From contig JAMFSA010000188.1 in NCBI GenBank assembly GCA_026225055.1, forward strand, positions 1 through 64,000: DNA of 64,000 bases, read 5' to 3'. Source of the stretch: Mucilaginibacter xinganensis (GTDB lineage Bacteria > Bacteroidota > Bacteroidia > Sphingobacteriales > Sphingobacteriaceae). Position 1 is the first letter of the stretch, and each line of letters starts with the position of its first letter. This document shows positions 1 to 9,129 of the stretch, piece by piece. Position numbers and translations under genes: made by a program. Under the pieces are notes generated by a model. It was given only the letters and a program-made list of their open reading frames with translations. It was not told where the DNA came from and searched no databases.

Positions 1-66
1 ATAGATCCTGAATTGGAGTACGAAATAAATAAATCCCGTGAATTGAGTAAATCTGATCACGCATGA
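1..66 (+). CDS. C-terminal end of an upstream RND permease (partial)
   Basis: The first 66 bases encode the last 21 residues of a protein that begins outside the window and stops at TGA 64-66. The peptide (IDPELEYEI, then a short charged tail) closely matches the C-terminal tail of the complete RND permease that follows, where the same IDPELEYEI string lies near residue 1070. The upstream gene is therefore very probably a paralogous RND permease in the same operon. Its stop overlaps the next start in an ATGA, which suggests translational coupling. Only the tail is visible, so its substrate cannot be judged. Confidence 0.72.
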   Translation: MDPELEYEINKSRELSKSDHA

Positions 67-3000
67 TTGCAAATACCTTTATTAAAAGACCGGTAACTGC
101 TATCGTTATATCTGTTGTATTAATGATCGCGGGTGTGATATGCATTAACAATCTGGCAGTAGATCAGTACCCTAATATTTCACCCCCGAGCGTATCTATC
201 AACGGGTCATATACCGGTGCTGATGCTCAAACCGTGGAGCAAACCGTAGCAACGCCAATTGAGGAGCAGGTAAATGGTACCCCCGGCATGGAATACATGC
301 AAAGTACCAGTACCAATAGCGGTGGTATAGGCATAAGGGTTACTTTTAACATTGGCACCAACGTACAAATAGCAGCGCTTAACGTACAAAACAGGTTGGG
401 TATTGCCCAGCCGTCATTGCCCTCGGTGGTAAGTAAACTGGGCTTAACGGTACGTGCCAGTAACCCGGATATGCTGATGCTGATAGCGATCTATTCGCCT
501 AAAAAAACGCACAATATTACTTTTCTGGATAATTATACCAATACATTTATTCAGGATGCCATATTGCGTGTACCGGGTGTAGGTGATGTAAGCGCCCGTG
601 CCGATCAGTTTAGTATGCGTGTATGGATGAACCCCGATAAGATGGCATCCTACGGTTTAACCCCAGCTGATGTTACCGCCGCGTTAAATGCCCAAAATGT
701 GTATGTGGCAGCCGGTGCTGTAGGGTCGCCGCCACAAAATTCATCACAGGCTTTTGAAACCGGCATTTTGGTTAATGGTATGCTTAACAAAGCATCTGAT
801 TATAAAAACATTGTTGTAAAAACCATACCAACTACAGGCGCATTAGTTTATTTGAAAGATGTTGCGAGGGTAGAACTTGGTAAATTTACATTCGCCAGCA
901 ACTCATTTGTTGATGGTAACAGGTGTTCTATCATCCAGGTATACCAATCACCCGGAAGTAATGCGCTGCAAACGGCAGATAATGTTTATAATGAGCTGAA
1001 TCTGCTAAAAAAATCCTTCCCTGCCGATGTAAATTATATAGTTCCATTTGAATCTATAACCATCATCAGGGTATCGATGGAAGAAGTGGTGGGTACGCTG
1101 TTAAAAGCGCTTGGCCTGGTGGCCATAGTGGTGTTCCTGTTCCTGCAAAACTGGCGGTCAACCATTATTCCTATTGTGGCTATCCCGGTATCTATATTAT
1201 CAACTTTCATATTCTTTATCCCGCTTGGCTTTACTATAAATACCCTTACCATGTTTGGCTTTGTACTGGCCATCGGTATTGTAGTTGATGATGCCATTAT
1301 TGTGGTTGAAGCGGTGCAGCATTATATTGATGAGCAACATATGTCGCCCAAGGAGGCTACTTATCATGCCATGAAAGAAATATCGGCCCCGGTAATTGCT
1401 ATCGCCCTTATTTTGGCGTCGGTATTTGTACCGGTAGGGTTTATACCGGGCATAGTTGGGCGATTGTACCAGCAGTTTGCTATAACTATTGCCATATCTG
1501 TTATACTATCGGCATTTATAGCTTTATCGTTAACACCCGCGCTTTGTACCTTATTGTTAAGGCCATCACATCACCAAAAAAAGAATTGGCTCGATAAATT
1601 CTTCGACTGGTTTAATAACTGGTTTGAGCGCATTACATATAAATATTCAAATGGTGTAAAGCGGGGTATTAAACATTCTAAATTTGTAGTTATTATACTG
1701 GTTTGTATATGTATTGCCACCGTTCTTTTATTTAAACAGAAACCATCAGGTTTTGTGCCTACCGAAGATGGCGGCCGTTTATATATTACTTATTCATTGC
1801 CAGATGCATCCTCGACCGCTCAATCGGTAGATGTTATGGAGAAATTGATGAAAGTGGTGAGTTCAACAAAAGGGATTCTTCATTATACAGCTTCATCCGG
1901 CTTTAATATATTAAATGGCGGTGCAACATCAAACAGTGGTTCCATGTTTATAATGCTTACCCCATGGGATCAGCGTACCACCAAACAAACCATGATGCCC
2001 GGTTTGCTCACCGTATTGAAAAATAGGATTGCCAAGGCAGGTATTAAAAATGCCAATATAGTAGTAATACCGCCGCCGCCTATACGTGGTATTGGTATTG
2101 CTGCTGGTTTCAGTATGCAGATTGAAGAGGGTAGCTCAACCGACGACATACACGCGTTTGAAAAAGCGGTCAACAAGTTTGTTGCTGCTGCTAAAAAGGT
2201 ACCTGCTACTTCAACAGCATTCTGTTATTTTTCGGCGCATACACCGAGTTATGATCTTACCGTCGACAGGGAGAAATGTGAGAAAATGGGCGTTAATATC
2301 ACGGATGTATTCTCAACTATGCAAGCCTACATGGGTAGCTTATTTGTAAATAATTTTACTTTATATAACAGAACATATCATGTTGTTGTACAGGCTGATA
2401 CATCATACAGGGCATTGGTGTCTGATATTAATAAATACTATGTACGCAACCAGGCAGGTACCATGGTGCCGCTGAGTACTTTGATCAGTTATAAGCCTAC
2501 GGTAGCACCTCCGCTTATTACACACTTTAATATTTTCCGTTCGGCCGAAGTTGATGGTGCAATACCAGATGGTTATAGCAGCGGGCAATCATTAGATGAA
2601 TTGAAGTTACTTGCGGCTAAAACATTGCCTCGCGGATATACTTATGAATTCTCAGGCCTGAGCTACGAAGAGATAAAGGCCGGTTCTATTACTATTTACA
2701 TCTTTATGTTCTCTATATTGTTTGTATTCCTGTTCCTGGCAGCATTGTATGAAAGCTGGTCGGTGCCGTTCTCGGTATTATTGGCTGTGCCGATAAGCGC
2801 TTTTGGAGCGATAGTAGCGCTAACCTGCTTGCCGCCGCTTACAAACAACGTTTACGCGCAGATAGGATTGATAACACTGATAGGATTATCGGCTAAAAAT
2901 GCCATCCTGATTGTTGAGTTCGCTAAAATTAGGGTAGATAGAGGTGAAGAACTAATACAATCAACTCTGGAGGCTGTACGCTTGCGTTTAAGGCCTATTA

Positions 3001-3350
3001 TAATGACCTCACTGGCATTTATACTCGGTGTGTTACCGTTAGCCCTGGCAACAGGTGCAGGTGGTGCTTCAAGGAATACGATAGGATGGACAGTTTTGGG
3101 CGGGATGATCGCATCTTCAACTATATCTATCTTTATAGTACCAGTTCTGTTTGTGATATTCACACGTTTTTCATACGGAAAAAAACAATTGGCCTGGTTA
3201 CAGTCGCACCATGAGGAGCTGATGGAGAAAGCTAAGAAGGTGGAAGAATCAAACATTGATCCTGAACTGGAATACGAAATTGCCGAATCAAACGCACGTA
3301 ATAAAGCTGAACGAGAAGCACATGGACTTGGTGGTAAAAAGGAAGAATAA
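63..3350 (+). CDS. RND family efflux transporter permease (HAE1/AcrB-type)
   Basis: A 1095-residue inner-membrane proton/drug antiporter subunit of the AcrB/MexB type, which works with a periplasmic adaptor and an outer-membrane channel. The N-terminus (IANTFIKRPVTAIVISVVLM) is the usual cytosolic start plus TM1. TM4 carries the paired Asp409-Asp410 (GIVVDDAIIVVEA) and TM10 carries Lys945 (LSAKNAILIVEFAK), the proton-relay residues of the family. Two large porter loops lie between TM1-2 and TM7-8. The protein is about 50 residues longer than AcrB because of a charged cytosolic C-terminal tail, also seen in the upstream paralog fragment. The start overlaps the previous stop (ATGA). A strong terminator follows. 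Substrate unknown; no adaptor or channel gene is inside the window. Confidence 0.96.
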   Translation: MIANTFIKRPVTAIVISVVLMIAGVICINNLAVDQYPNISPPSVSINGSYTGADAQTVEQTVATPIEEQVNGTPGMEYMQSTSTNSGGIGIRVTFNIGTNVQIAALNVQNRLGIAQPSLPSVVSKLGLTVRASNPDMLMLIAIYSPKKTHNITFLDNYTNTFIQDAILRVPGVGDVSARADQFSMRVWMNPDKMASYGLTPADVTAALNAQNVYVAAGAVGSPPQNSSQAFETGILVNGMLNKASDYKNIVVKTIPTTGALVYLKDVARVELGKFTFASNSFVDGNRCSIIQVYQSPGSNALQTADNVYNELNLLKKSFPADVNYIVPFESITIIRVSMEEVVGTLLKALGLVAIVVFLFLQNWRSTIIPIVAIPVSILSTFIFFIPLGFTINTLTMFGFVLAIGIVVDDAIIVVEAVQHYIDEQHMSPKEATYHAMKEISAPVIAIALILASVFVPVGFIPGIVGRLYQQFAITIAISVILSAFIALSLTPALCTLLLRPSHHQKKNWLDKFFDWFNNWFERITYKYSNGVKRGIKHSKFVVIILVCICIATVLLFKQKPSGFVPTEDGGRLYITYSLPDASSTAQSVDVMEKLMKVVSSTKGILHYTASSGFNILNGGATSNSGSMFIMLTPWDQRTTKQTMMPGLLTVLKNRIAKAGIKNANIVVIPPPPIRGIGIAAGFSMQIEEGSSTDDIHAFEKAVNKFVAAAKKVPATSTAFCYFSAHTPSYDLTVDREKCEKMGVNITDVFSTMQAYMGSLFVNNFTLYNRTYHVVVQADTSYRALVSDINKYYVRNQAGTMVPLSTLISYKPTVAPPLITHFNIFRSAEVDGAIPDGYSSGQSLDELKLLAAKTLPRGYTYEFSGLSYEEIKAGSITIYIFMFSILFVFLFLAALYESWSVPFSVLLAVPISAFGAIVALTCLPPLTNNVYAQIGLITLIGLSAKNAILIVEFAKIRVDRGEELIQSTLEAVRLRLRPIIMTSLAFILGVLPLALATGAGGASRNTIGWTVLGGMIASSTISIFIVPVLFVIFTRFSYGKKQLAWLQSHHEELMEKAKKVEESNIDPELEYEIAESNARNKAEREAHGLGGKKEE

Positions 3351-3388
3351 GTATATATTACTAAAAAAAGTTTAGGTTTTTTTAATTA

Positions 3389-3420
3389 TAGTCCTTTGGT
3401 TTTACCAAAGGACTATTTTT
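3389..3420 (+). terminator. Rho-independent terminator after the RND operon
   Basis: A perfect 12-bp stem (3389-3400 with 3404-3415, TAGTCCTTTGGT/ACCAAAGGACTA), a 3-base TTT loop and a run of T at 3416-3420. It lies 39 bases after the RND permease stop and closes that operon. Confidence 0.9.
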
Positions 3421-3533
3421 GTATAGCTATAGTTTTTTAATAAGGCATGGCAACGTCATATTTTATTGGTAATTTGCATTAGCGTAAATCAGGTTTTAAT
3501 TTTAGGACGTTTTAACTACCTGTAAATTACTAA

Positions 3534-4697
3534 ATGGACATTCCCACACAATATCTATCGTCAAATCCAACTTATAAAGCGGCTTTAAAGGCGTCAGCGG
3601 CTATTGAGCGCCATTTTTCGCACCAATTATCGCAAGCGTTTTTACGAGGCGAGAAAAATCTTGCACCGGAACCCGGAAAGCAAGCCATTGAGGCCATTAT
3701 TGATACGGCATTTTGGGCAAGCCTTAGAAAAGAAGAAGGGCATTCACCCAAAATATCACTGGCATTTTTACCGCCGGATAAGGTAAGCAAGCCGCTGATG
3801 TTTGAATTTCCCTTAGCTTTAACGGCTGATATATTGATTAAACTTGCCCCGGCAGTTGAACGTCCCGGTATACATTTGGGCGTTTGGGAACAGGAAGGCG
3901 AATTGTATATATGGGGAACCACCCAAATTATACCCGGCTTTTGTTTCGTTTTAGAAGTTGTTGAACCGGGTTTATTAGTAGTTAAACACCGCAGGGTTGA
4001 TGGTTTTGGCAAATTTGTAAACGTTGCTGTATTACAGGGCGATAGCGTAAAAATAATTGACGAACAAAGCATTAGTTTGCCTGATTGTCCGGCGATGGTA
4101 AATTCATTGCTTGGCTTTTCTGATACCTCATCATGGAATAACGCGGTTAACCTGCACGTTCAACTGGCGGTATCTATGCGTGCCCACGGGCGTGGAGGAA
4201 CATTATTGGTTGTGCCATCGGCAAATGACAAATGGCGAGATTCTATTATTCAGCCTATATCATATCCAATTTTTCCGGCTTTTAACAGGCTATCGATATT
4301 GATGAGCCTGGATGTAAGCGAGCATAACCTTGTAACCTGGCAAGAAGAATTAAACGATGAAATAGCATCGGTAGCGGGCCTTACCGCTGTTGATGGTGCT
4401 ACTATAATTAACGATAAGCACGAATTGCTTGCTTTTGGTGCCAAGATCACCCGGTCGCCGGGTCGCGAATCTGTTAAACAGATGATGGTTACTGAGCCTA
4501 TTATTGATTCACCTGCACGGATCATCCCACCATCAAGCAATGGTGGAACCAGACATTTTTCTGCAGCACAGTTTGTGTTTGATCAGCAGGACGCATTTGC
4601 ATTAGTAGCTTCGCAGGATGGCAGATTTACGATCTTCTCCTGGTCGCCATGCGATCAGATAGTACTTGCGCACAGGGTTGATACATTGCTGATATAA
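3534..4697 (+). CDS. DACNV-type sensor with DisA_N-like diadenylate cyclase domain
   Basis: A 387-residue soluble protein with no signal peptide or membrane segment. The C-terminal third has the two hallmark motifs of DisA_N/DAC cyclases, which make c-di-AMP from ATP: Asp287-Gly288-Ala289 (VDGATII) and Arg340-His341 (GTRHFSAAQ). The family's RHR triad is RHF here, because position 342 is Phe. The N-terminal about 260 residues resemble the DACNV sensor region described with bacterial DAC proteins. It is monocistronic, between a terminator and a gap of 77 bases. Cyclase activity is inferred from motifs; the third-position change makes activity uncertain. Confidence 0.65.
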   Translation: MDIPTQYLSSNPTYKAALKASAAIERHFSHQLSQAFLRGEKNLAPEPGKQAIEAIIDTAFWASLRKEEGHSPKISLAFLPPDKVSKPLMFEFPLALTADILIKLAPAVERPGIHLGVWEQEGELYIWGTTQIIPGFCFVLEVVEPGLLVVKHRRVDGFGKFVNVAVLQGDSVKIIDEQSISLPDCPAMVNSLLGFSDTSSWNNAVNLHVQLAVSMRAHGRGGTLLVVPSANDKWRDSIIQPISYPIFPAFNRLSILMSLDVSEHNLVTWQEELNDEIASVAGLTAVDGATIINDKHELLAFGAKITRSPGRESVKQMMVTEPIIDSPARIIPPSSNGGTRHFSAAQFVFDQQDAFALVASQDGRFTIFSWSPCDQIVLAHRVDTLLI

Positions 4698-4774
4698 GCA
4701 TCCATTCAAAAAGGCGGAATAACTAAAAATAAAAATTATATTTAGGAAGTATTTTCTATCTATAATAATATCCC

Positions 4775-6001
4775 ATGTTAAAATATTCCCCTAAGCTTGG
4801 CTTACTTATTTATCTGCTTTTTATTTCTCTTTATGTATCTGCTCAGATTAAGGACCCTGTTTCGGGCATCGTTATTTCACAGGATAATGGTGAACCCATT
4901 GACGGTGTTACTATAGCATGGAGTAATAAAGGGATTGGCTCAATTACTAACTCCGACGGCAAATTTGTTATCGTATTAACCCCGCCATGTAAGCAACAGG
5001 ATTCATTAATTTTTTCGTGTATTGGTTACAAGCCAGAAAGGGTAAGTATCAATACTGCAATAAATAATAAAAACCTGATAGTAAAGCTTAAAGCTACGGT
5101 TGAAAATCTACAAGAAGTGGCGATCAGGCCCCTTACATTAAAGCAATTGCTGGATAGTATTAACAGGCATAATACCATGGCCTTTGTTTCGCCAATGAAA
5201 CTGGATGGCTATTATCGTGAACTTGTTTTTACCAATGCCAAATGCACCGAATATTCTGATGCTATCTGTAGTTATTTTTTTGATCGTACTTCGCCTAAAA
5301 ATATACAGTTGAAAATCAACGCATCAAGATGTAGGTTTGAGGAAAATGTCAATAAAGACAGACATGACGTGAAGAAGAATTTCAAGTCTGATATCGATCC
5401 AAACCTGGCTTTCAGATACGCCCTGGTGTCTGCCATGATAACCGATTATTTACCCGACAAGGTTTTGGCTGATTATAGATATACATTAGATAGATTTGGC
5501 GATAAAGGCTCGGATGATCTTAAGGTTACAATCTTCCCCATCAAAAATAATAAGGCTTTTTATAAACTAACCTTTATTCTGAGTAATGATTTCCTATTAA
5601 GATCTTACAGATTAGAAATTCCTGATAATTTATTGGATAAAACTGATGAAATGAGTTTGCTATGGATCCATGAAAAGGATCTTAATTTAGTTATTGAAGT
5701 GAAATATACGTCGTTTTTTGATCACATTTACCCTTCTTATTATTTTATAGAAGAGGGGGAACACTTTTGGGGCAAATTATTAGGCGCGAAAGTGGACGAG
5801 ATATCCATAAATAAGAGTGAGTTTATTGCGAATGGAATTAATCAATCAAACAACGTGTTGGCATTTGATAAACAGGATACTTATAAAAAAGGTAATATTT
5901 GTAACAATGGCATAGCTATAAACGATGAGTTGCTTAAAAATTATACCATCATTGTGCCTTCTGCAAAAGACAGCATTGCTATTAAAGCACTGTCGCAATA
6001 G
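4775..6001 (+). CDS. Secreted carboxypeptidase-like regulatory-domain protein
   Basis: 408 residues. A signal peptide (residues 1-23, ending VSAQ) is followed by a carboxypeptidase-regulatory-like beta-sandwich (about 28-110; pattern GxVxxxxxGEPIDGVTI ... NSDGKFVIVL). This is the same fold found at the N-terminus of SusC proteins, but no TonB plug or barrel follows. The rest (about 115-408) is an uncharacterised extracytoplasmic region of a type often seen in Bacteroidota surface proteins of unknown role. The gene ends 7 bases before a degenerate GH9 fragment. A role at the cell surface is inferred; the biochemical function is not recognised. Confidence 0.75.
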   Translation: MLKYSPKLGLLIYLLFISLYVSAQIKDPVSGIVISQDNGEPIDGVTIAWSNKGIGSITNSDGKFVIVLTPPCKQQDSLIFSCIGYKPERVSINTAINNKNLIVKLKATVENLQEVAIRPLTLKQLLDSINRHNTMAFVSPMKLDGYYRELVFTNAKCTEYSDAICSYFFDRTSPKNIQLKINASRCRFEENVNKDRHDVKKNFKSDIDPNLAFRYALVSAMITDYLPDKVLADYRYTLDRFGDKGSDDLKVTIFPIKNNKAFYKLTFILSNDFLLRSYRLEIPDNLLDKTDEMSLLWIHEKDLNLVIEVKYTSFFDHIYPSYYFIEEGEHFWGKLLGAKVDEISINKSEFIANGINQSNNVLAFDKQDTYKKGNICNNGIAINDELLKNYTIIVPSAKDSIAIKALSQ

Positions 6002-6008
6002 AGATATC

Positions 6009-6197
6009 ATGAGAAAACTATTATCTATACTAATATTATTTACCTGGTTATCTTGCTCTTATAATAAACCGGTTATTTACATTAATGAAGTAGTATTTGA
6101 TAGCAATGTCCCAAAGTCCGCATTGATAGGCGATGATCAGTAATATACTGGTAAAGTAAGCTTTAATATTATCGACGCCATTACTTTACCTTTATGA
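6009..6197 (+). pseudogene. Truncated duplicate of the 5' end of the downstream GH9 gene
   Basis: From ATG 6009 the reading frame gives a signal-peptide-like start followed by VIYINEVVFDSN and PKSALIGDDQ, then an in-frame TAA at 6141-6143. After the stop the same frame continues YTGKVSFNIIDA before ending at TGA 6195-6197. The intact gene at 6269 reads LIYINQVAFDSNAPKSALIGDDQ, then Q-YTGKIGFNIVDA. So the second Gln codon (CAG) of the intact copy corresponds to TAA here, and similarity is lost after about 60 codons. This is a partial tandem duplication that has decayed. A 44-residue lipoprotein-like peptide (WLSCS) could still be made but is unlikely to be functional. Confidence 0.85.
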
Positions 6198-6268
6198 GGG
6201 AATTTGTAGTGGCTTAAATTAGAAAATGAGGTGATATATTAGCATTAAATAAGCAATAAGATCATCTT

Positions 6269-8041
6269 ATGAAAAAACTGGTTTTTATATATTTAATACT
6301 GATTGCAGCATTTTACAATTCAGCCAATGCCACGCCACTTATCTACATTAATCAGGTAGCTTTTGACAGTAATGCCCCGAAATCAGCATTGATTGGTGAT
6401 GATCAGCAGTATACTGGTAAAATAGGTTTTAATATTGTTGATGCTTCTACACTAAAAACTGTTTATACCGGAACACTCAAGAATGAACAGCAGGTTCAGG
6501 ACTGGGCACCGGGTAAATACTTTTATAAAGCTGATTTCTCTTCAGTGGTGAAGAGCGGTAAGTATAAGTTAAGTATTACCGTATCTGGTAAAAACTATAC
6601 GTCAGATGCGTTTAAAATAGCACATAATGCTTTGGCGGAGTTAACAATTCCATCGGTTATTCATTATTATCATAAGCAGCGGGCAAATACGCCTACAGAA
6701 CTGGCAGTAGACTCACATCTTAAACTTTTTGGCAGCGATAATACAGTTGATATGCACGGCGGCTGGTGTGATGCATCGGGTGATGTGAGCAAATATTTTT
6801 CGCACCTGGCTTATGCCAATTTTATGTCGCCGCAGCAAACGCCGCTGGTAACATGGTCGCTCATTAATACCGATGAAGCAATACCTGTATTGTTAAATAA
6901 GCTGGGCGTAAAGGATTCATTGGATAACGAAGCTTTATGGGGCGCTGATTACATGATGCGGGCCTTATCAAAGAATGATTATTTTTACATGATAGTGTTT
7001 AGCTATTTTAATAAAGACCCCAACGCACGCAGGGTAGTAGGCTTGCTGGCGAACAGCGTAACTACTAATGATTATCAATGCGCCTTTCGTGAAGGTGGCG
7101 GGATGGCGATTGCCGCATTGGCCCGGATTTCACGCTGGAAAAAGCATGGTGATTTCACATCGGTACAATATCTTGATGGTGCGAAACGTGCTTTTAGCCA
7201 CCTGCTGGTCAATAATACCAAATATGACGACGACCATAAGGAAAATATTATTGATGATTATTGCTCGTTGATGGCCGCTACCGAGCTTTGGATAAGTACC
7301 AATGATGAGCTGTATAAGAACGAGGCACGCAAACGTGCGCATAATCTTTCGGTGCGATTATCAAAAGATGGTTATTTTATAGCTGACGACGGTACGCGTC
7401 CGTACTGGCATGCTTCAGATGCTGGTTTGCCTATCATCGCGTTAGCCAGGTATTTGAAAAAAGAAAGCGATCCGGCTTATCGTTCACAGGCATTACAAAC
7501 CATAAAAGGCGCGCTGGATTATGAACTGAAAGTGACAGGCAATGTGAGTAACCCGTTCGGCTACGCCAGGCAAACTTTCAGGTATAAGGATTCGATAAAA
7601 AATGGCTTCTTCATTCCGCACGAAAATGAAACCGGTTGGTGGTGGCAGGGCGAAAATGCCCGTTTAAGTTCACTGGCTACAGCTGCTATAATTGGTGCAA
7701 TACTGGTGTACAATTCACCTAAAGACACTCAGAAAAAACAAGCCTTAACAGTTTTCGCCTATAACCAGGTAAACTGGATATTGGGTTGCAACCCATACCA
7801 GGTTTGTTTTATGTATAAATTCGGCAGAAATAATGTGCCTTATATGCACTCAAACTTTGGGCATGGCTCGGAGCGTGGAGGGGTCTCAAATGGAATTACC
7901 GGCAAGGAAGGAAATCCTGATGGCAGTGGCATCGACTATAAAACAGAAGATAATGGCAATGAATGGCGCTGGACCGAACAATGGATTCCACATGCTGCCT
8001 GGTACCTGCAGGCTGTAGCTGCTATGGCTGATGAAAAGTAA
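6269..8041 (+). CDS. Glycoside hydrolase family 9 protein with N-terminal Ig-like domain
   Basis: 590 residues with a signal peptide (1-21, ending ANA), so probably periplasmic. Residues about 22-105 form the CelD_N-type Ig-like domain (INQVAFDSNAPKSALI). The (alpha/alpha)6 GH9 domain follows. Asp168 and Asp172 lie in GGWCDASGD, the GH9 catalytic-base motif (usually GGWYDAGD). Glu570 in WRWTEQWIPH near the C-terminus is the likely acid, conserved with the second GH9 in this window. The family includes cellulases and at least one exo-beta-glucosaminidase, so the substrate is not settled. It has no copy of the TAGTG operator found at the other GH9 gene. A broken copy of its 5' end lies just upstream. 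Confidence 0.92.
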   Translation: MKKLVFIYLILIAAFYNSANATPLIYINQVAFDSNAPKSALIGDDQQYTGKIGFNIVDASTLKTVYTGTLKNEQQVQDWAPGKYFYKADFSSVVKSGKYKLSITVSGKNYTSDAFKIAHNALAELTIPSVIHYYHKQRANTPTELAVDSHLKLFGSDNTVDMHGGWCDASGDVSKYFSHLAYANFMSPQQTPLVTWSLINTDEAIPVLLNKLGVKDSLDNEALWGADYMMRALSKNDYFYMIVFSYFNKDPNARRVVGLLANSVTTNDYQCAFREGGGMAIAALARISRWKKHGDFTSVQYLDGAKRAFSHLLVNNTKYDDDHKENIIDDYCSLMAATELWISTNDELYKNEARKRAHNLSVRLSKDGYFIADDGTRPYWHASDAGLPIIALARYLKKESDPAYRSQALQTIKGALDYELKVTGNVSNPFGYARQTFRYKDSIKNGFFIPHENETGWWWQGENARLSSLATAAIIGAILVYNSPKDTQKKQALTVFAYNQVNWILGCNPYQVCFMYKFGRNNVPYMHSNFGHGSERGGVSNGITGKEGNPDGSGIDYKTEDNGNEWRWTEQWIPHAAWYLQAVAAMADEK

Positions 8042-8048
8042 CAACTAT

Positions 8049-8070
8049 ATTATTATTATTATTATTATTA
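8049..8070 (+). repeat. (ATT)7 trinucleotide microsatellite abutting a start codon
   Basis: Seven ATT units plus one base run directly into the ATG at 8071, in the place where a ribosome-binding site would lie. Change in unit number would alter the leader of the DUF1801 gene in 3-base steps. Confidence 0.95.
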
Positions 8071-8502
8071 ATGTTACCAATGGCAAAAAACAAAACTTTT
8101 GAAACTGAAAGCAACGTGGCTGATTTCATAAATTCAGTTGCCGACGAAGCAAAGCGGGCTGATAGTTTTAGTTTGGTTGAGATAATGGAGCAGCAGACAG
8201 GCTTCCCGGCAAAAATGTGGGGACCGGCAATTATTGGCTTTGGCAGTTGCCATTATAAATATGAAAGCGGGCGTGAGGGTGATATGCCATTAGCTGGCTT
8301 CTCGCCGCGTAAGGCTGCTATCACCTTATACCTTACACAAGATCCACAAAAGAAAGAGGAGCTACTCCAAAAACTGGGGAAGCACAAAGGCGGCAAGGGG
8401 TGTATCTACATACAAAAGTTAAGTGATATTAATGTAGATGTGCTGAAGGAAATGATAGTTAATGCCGTTGATCATGCTAAAACTTTATATCCGAATACCT
8501 GA
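8071..8502 (+). CDS. DUF1801 domain-containing protein
   Basis: 143 residues, cytosolic. The core pattern (FINSVAD, then MWGPAIIGFGSCHYKYESGREGD, then FSPRKAAITLYL) is that of DUF1801 (YdhG-like), a small family with a frataxin-like fold and no agreed biochemical role. An alternative start is ATG 8080 (MAKNKTFE), which would fit the family N-terminus better and leave a spacer after the ATT repeat. The gene stops at TGA 8500-8502, exactly where the convergent gene's stop (TCA on this strand) begins, so the two genes meet with no intergenic base. Confidence 0.85.
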   Translation: MLPMAKNKTFETESNVADFINSVADEAKRADSFSLVEIMEQQTGFPAKMWGPAIIGFGSCHYKYESGREGDMPLAGFSPRKAAITLYLTQDPQKKEELLQKLGKHKGGKGCIYIQKLSDINVDVLKEMIVNAVDHAKTLYPNT

Positions 8503-8976
8503 TCAAATTCCATTATAGGCATCCTGTAATGTTTTTATATCAAGCTTATGCATTTTAAGCATGGCCTGCATTACCCGGATTGATTTTTCGGTATCCTTAT
8601 CATTTAACATATCAAATACGGACCTTGGTGCTACCTGCCATGATACGTCAAACTTATCCTTAAGCCACCCGCATTGGTCTTTTTCACCTCCTTCGGATAG
8701 CTTTTCCCAATAATAATCGATTTCATCCTGGGTGGTACAATTTACAAATAGCGAGATACCATATGAAAAGGTAAACATTGGCCCGCCATTTAGTGCGTAA
8801 AATGTTTGTCCCTCCAATTCAAAAATAGCACTCATAAAGGTGCCGGCAGGAGCGGGGCCAGCTTCTCCATAGTAGGATGTGCTGATGATCTTTGAATTTT
8901 CAAAAATAGAAGTGTACAGATTGACAGCTTCTTCGGCCTGCCCGTTGTAACTTAGGAATGTGGTTATTTTTTGCAT
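8503..8976 (-). CDS. VOC family protein, PhnB / 3-demethylubiquinone-9 methyltransferase-like
   Basis: 157 residues. The start (KITTFLSYNGQAEEAVNLYTSIF) and the sequence LNGGPMFTFSYGISLFV are characteristic of the PhnB-like branch of the vicinal oxygen chelate superfamily, often labelled 3-demethylubiquinone-9 3-methyltransferase by domain name only. The WL...WQVAP segment around residues 103-116 matches the second half of the fold. Such proteins bind a metal or small ligand; the true reaction is unknown. It is convergent with the DUF1801 gene with zero spacing (shared TGATCA). Confidence 0.85.
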   Translation of the reverse strand: MQKITTFLSYNGQAEEAVNLYTSIFENSKIISTSYYGEAGPAPAGTFMSAIFELEGQTFYALNGGPMFTFSYGISLFVNCTTQDEIDYYWEKLSEGGEKDQCGWLKDKFDVSWQVAPRSVFDMLNDKDTEKSIRVMQAMLKMHKLDIKTLQDAYNGI

Positions 8977-9129
8977 GGCTTAATTGGTTATGATAGCAAG
9001 GATATTAAGTGCAAGCAACGTTTAACAGGGCGAATAATGACAATATATGGGGTTATTCAGGACATAAATAATATTAACGTTTGATAATATCATATTGTGA
9101 TCTAAGCTGAATTTAATTGCCGTTTATGA

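Noticed and set aside
2852..3256. A 134-residue minus-strand frame inside the RND permease
   Set aside because: It is the mirror of a strongly conserved transmembrane coding region and has no start context or family resemblance.
5925..6143. A 72-residue protein-coding gene overlapping the end of the carboxypeptidase-regulatory-like gene
   Set aside because: The first 28 residues are an out-of-frame reading of the upstream gene; the meaningful part from 6009 is a decayed copy of the GH9 start, so it is recorded as a pseudogene.
6196..6251. GTAGTG at 6206-6211 upstream of the first GH9 gene
   Set aside because: The 11-bp partner is GAGGG, only a partial match, and the expected -7 position (6244-6251) reads ATTAAATA.
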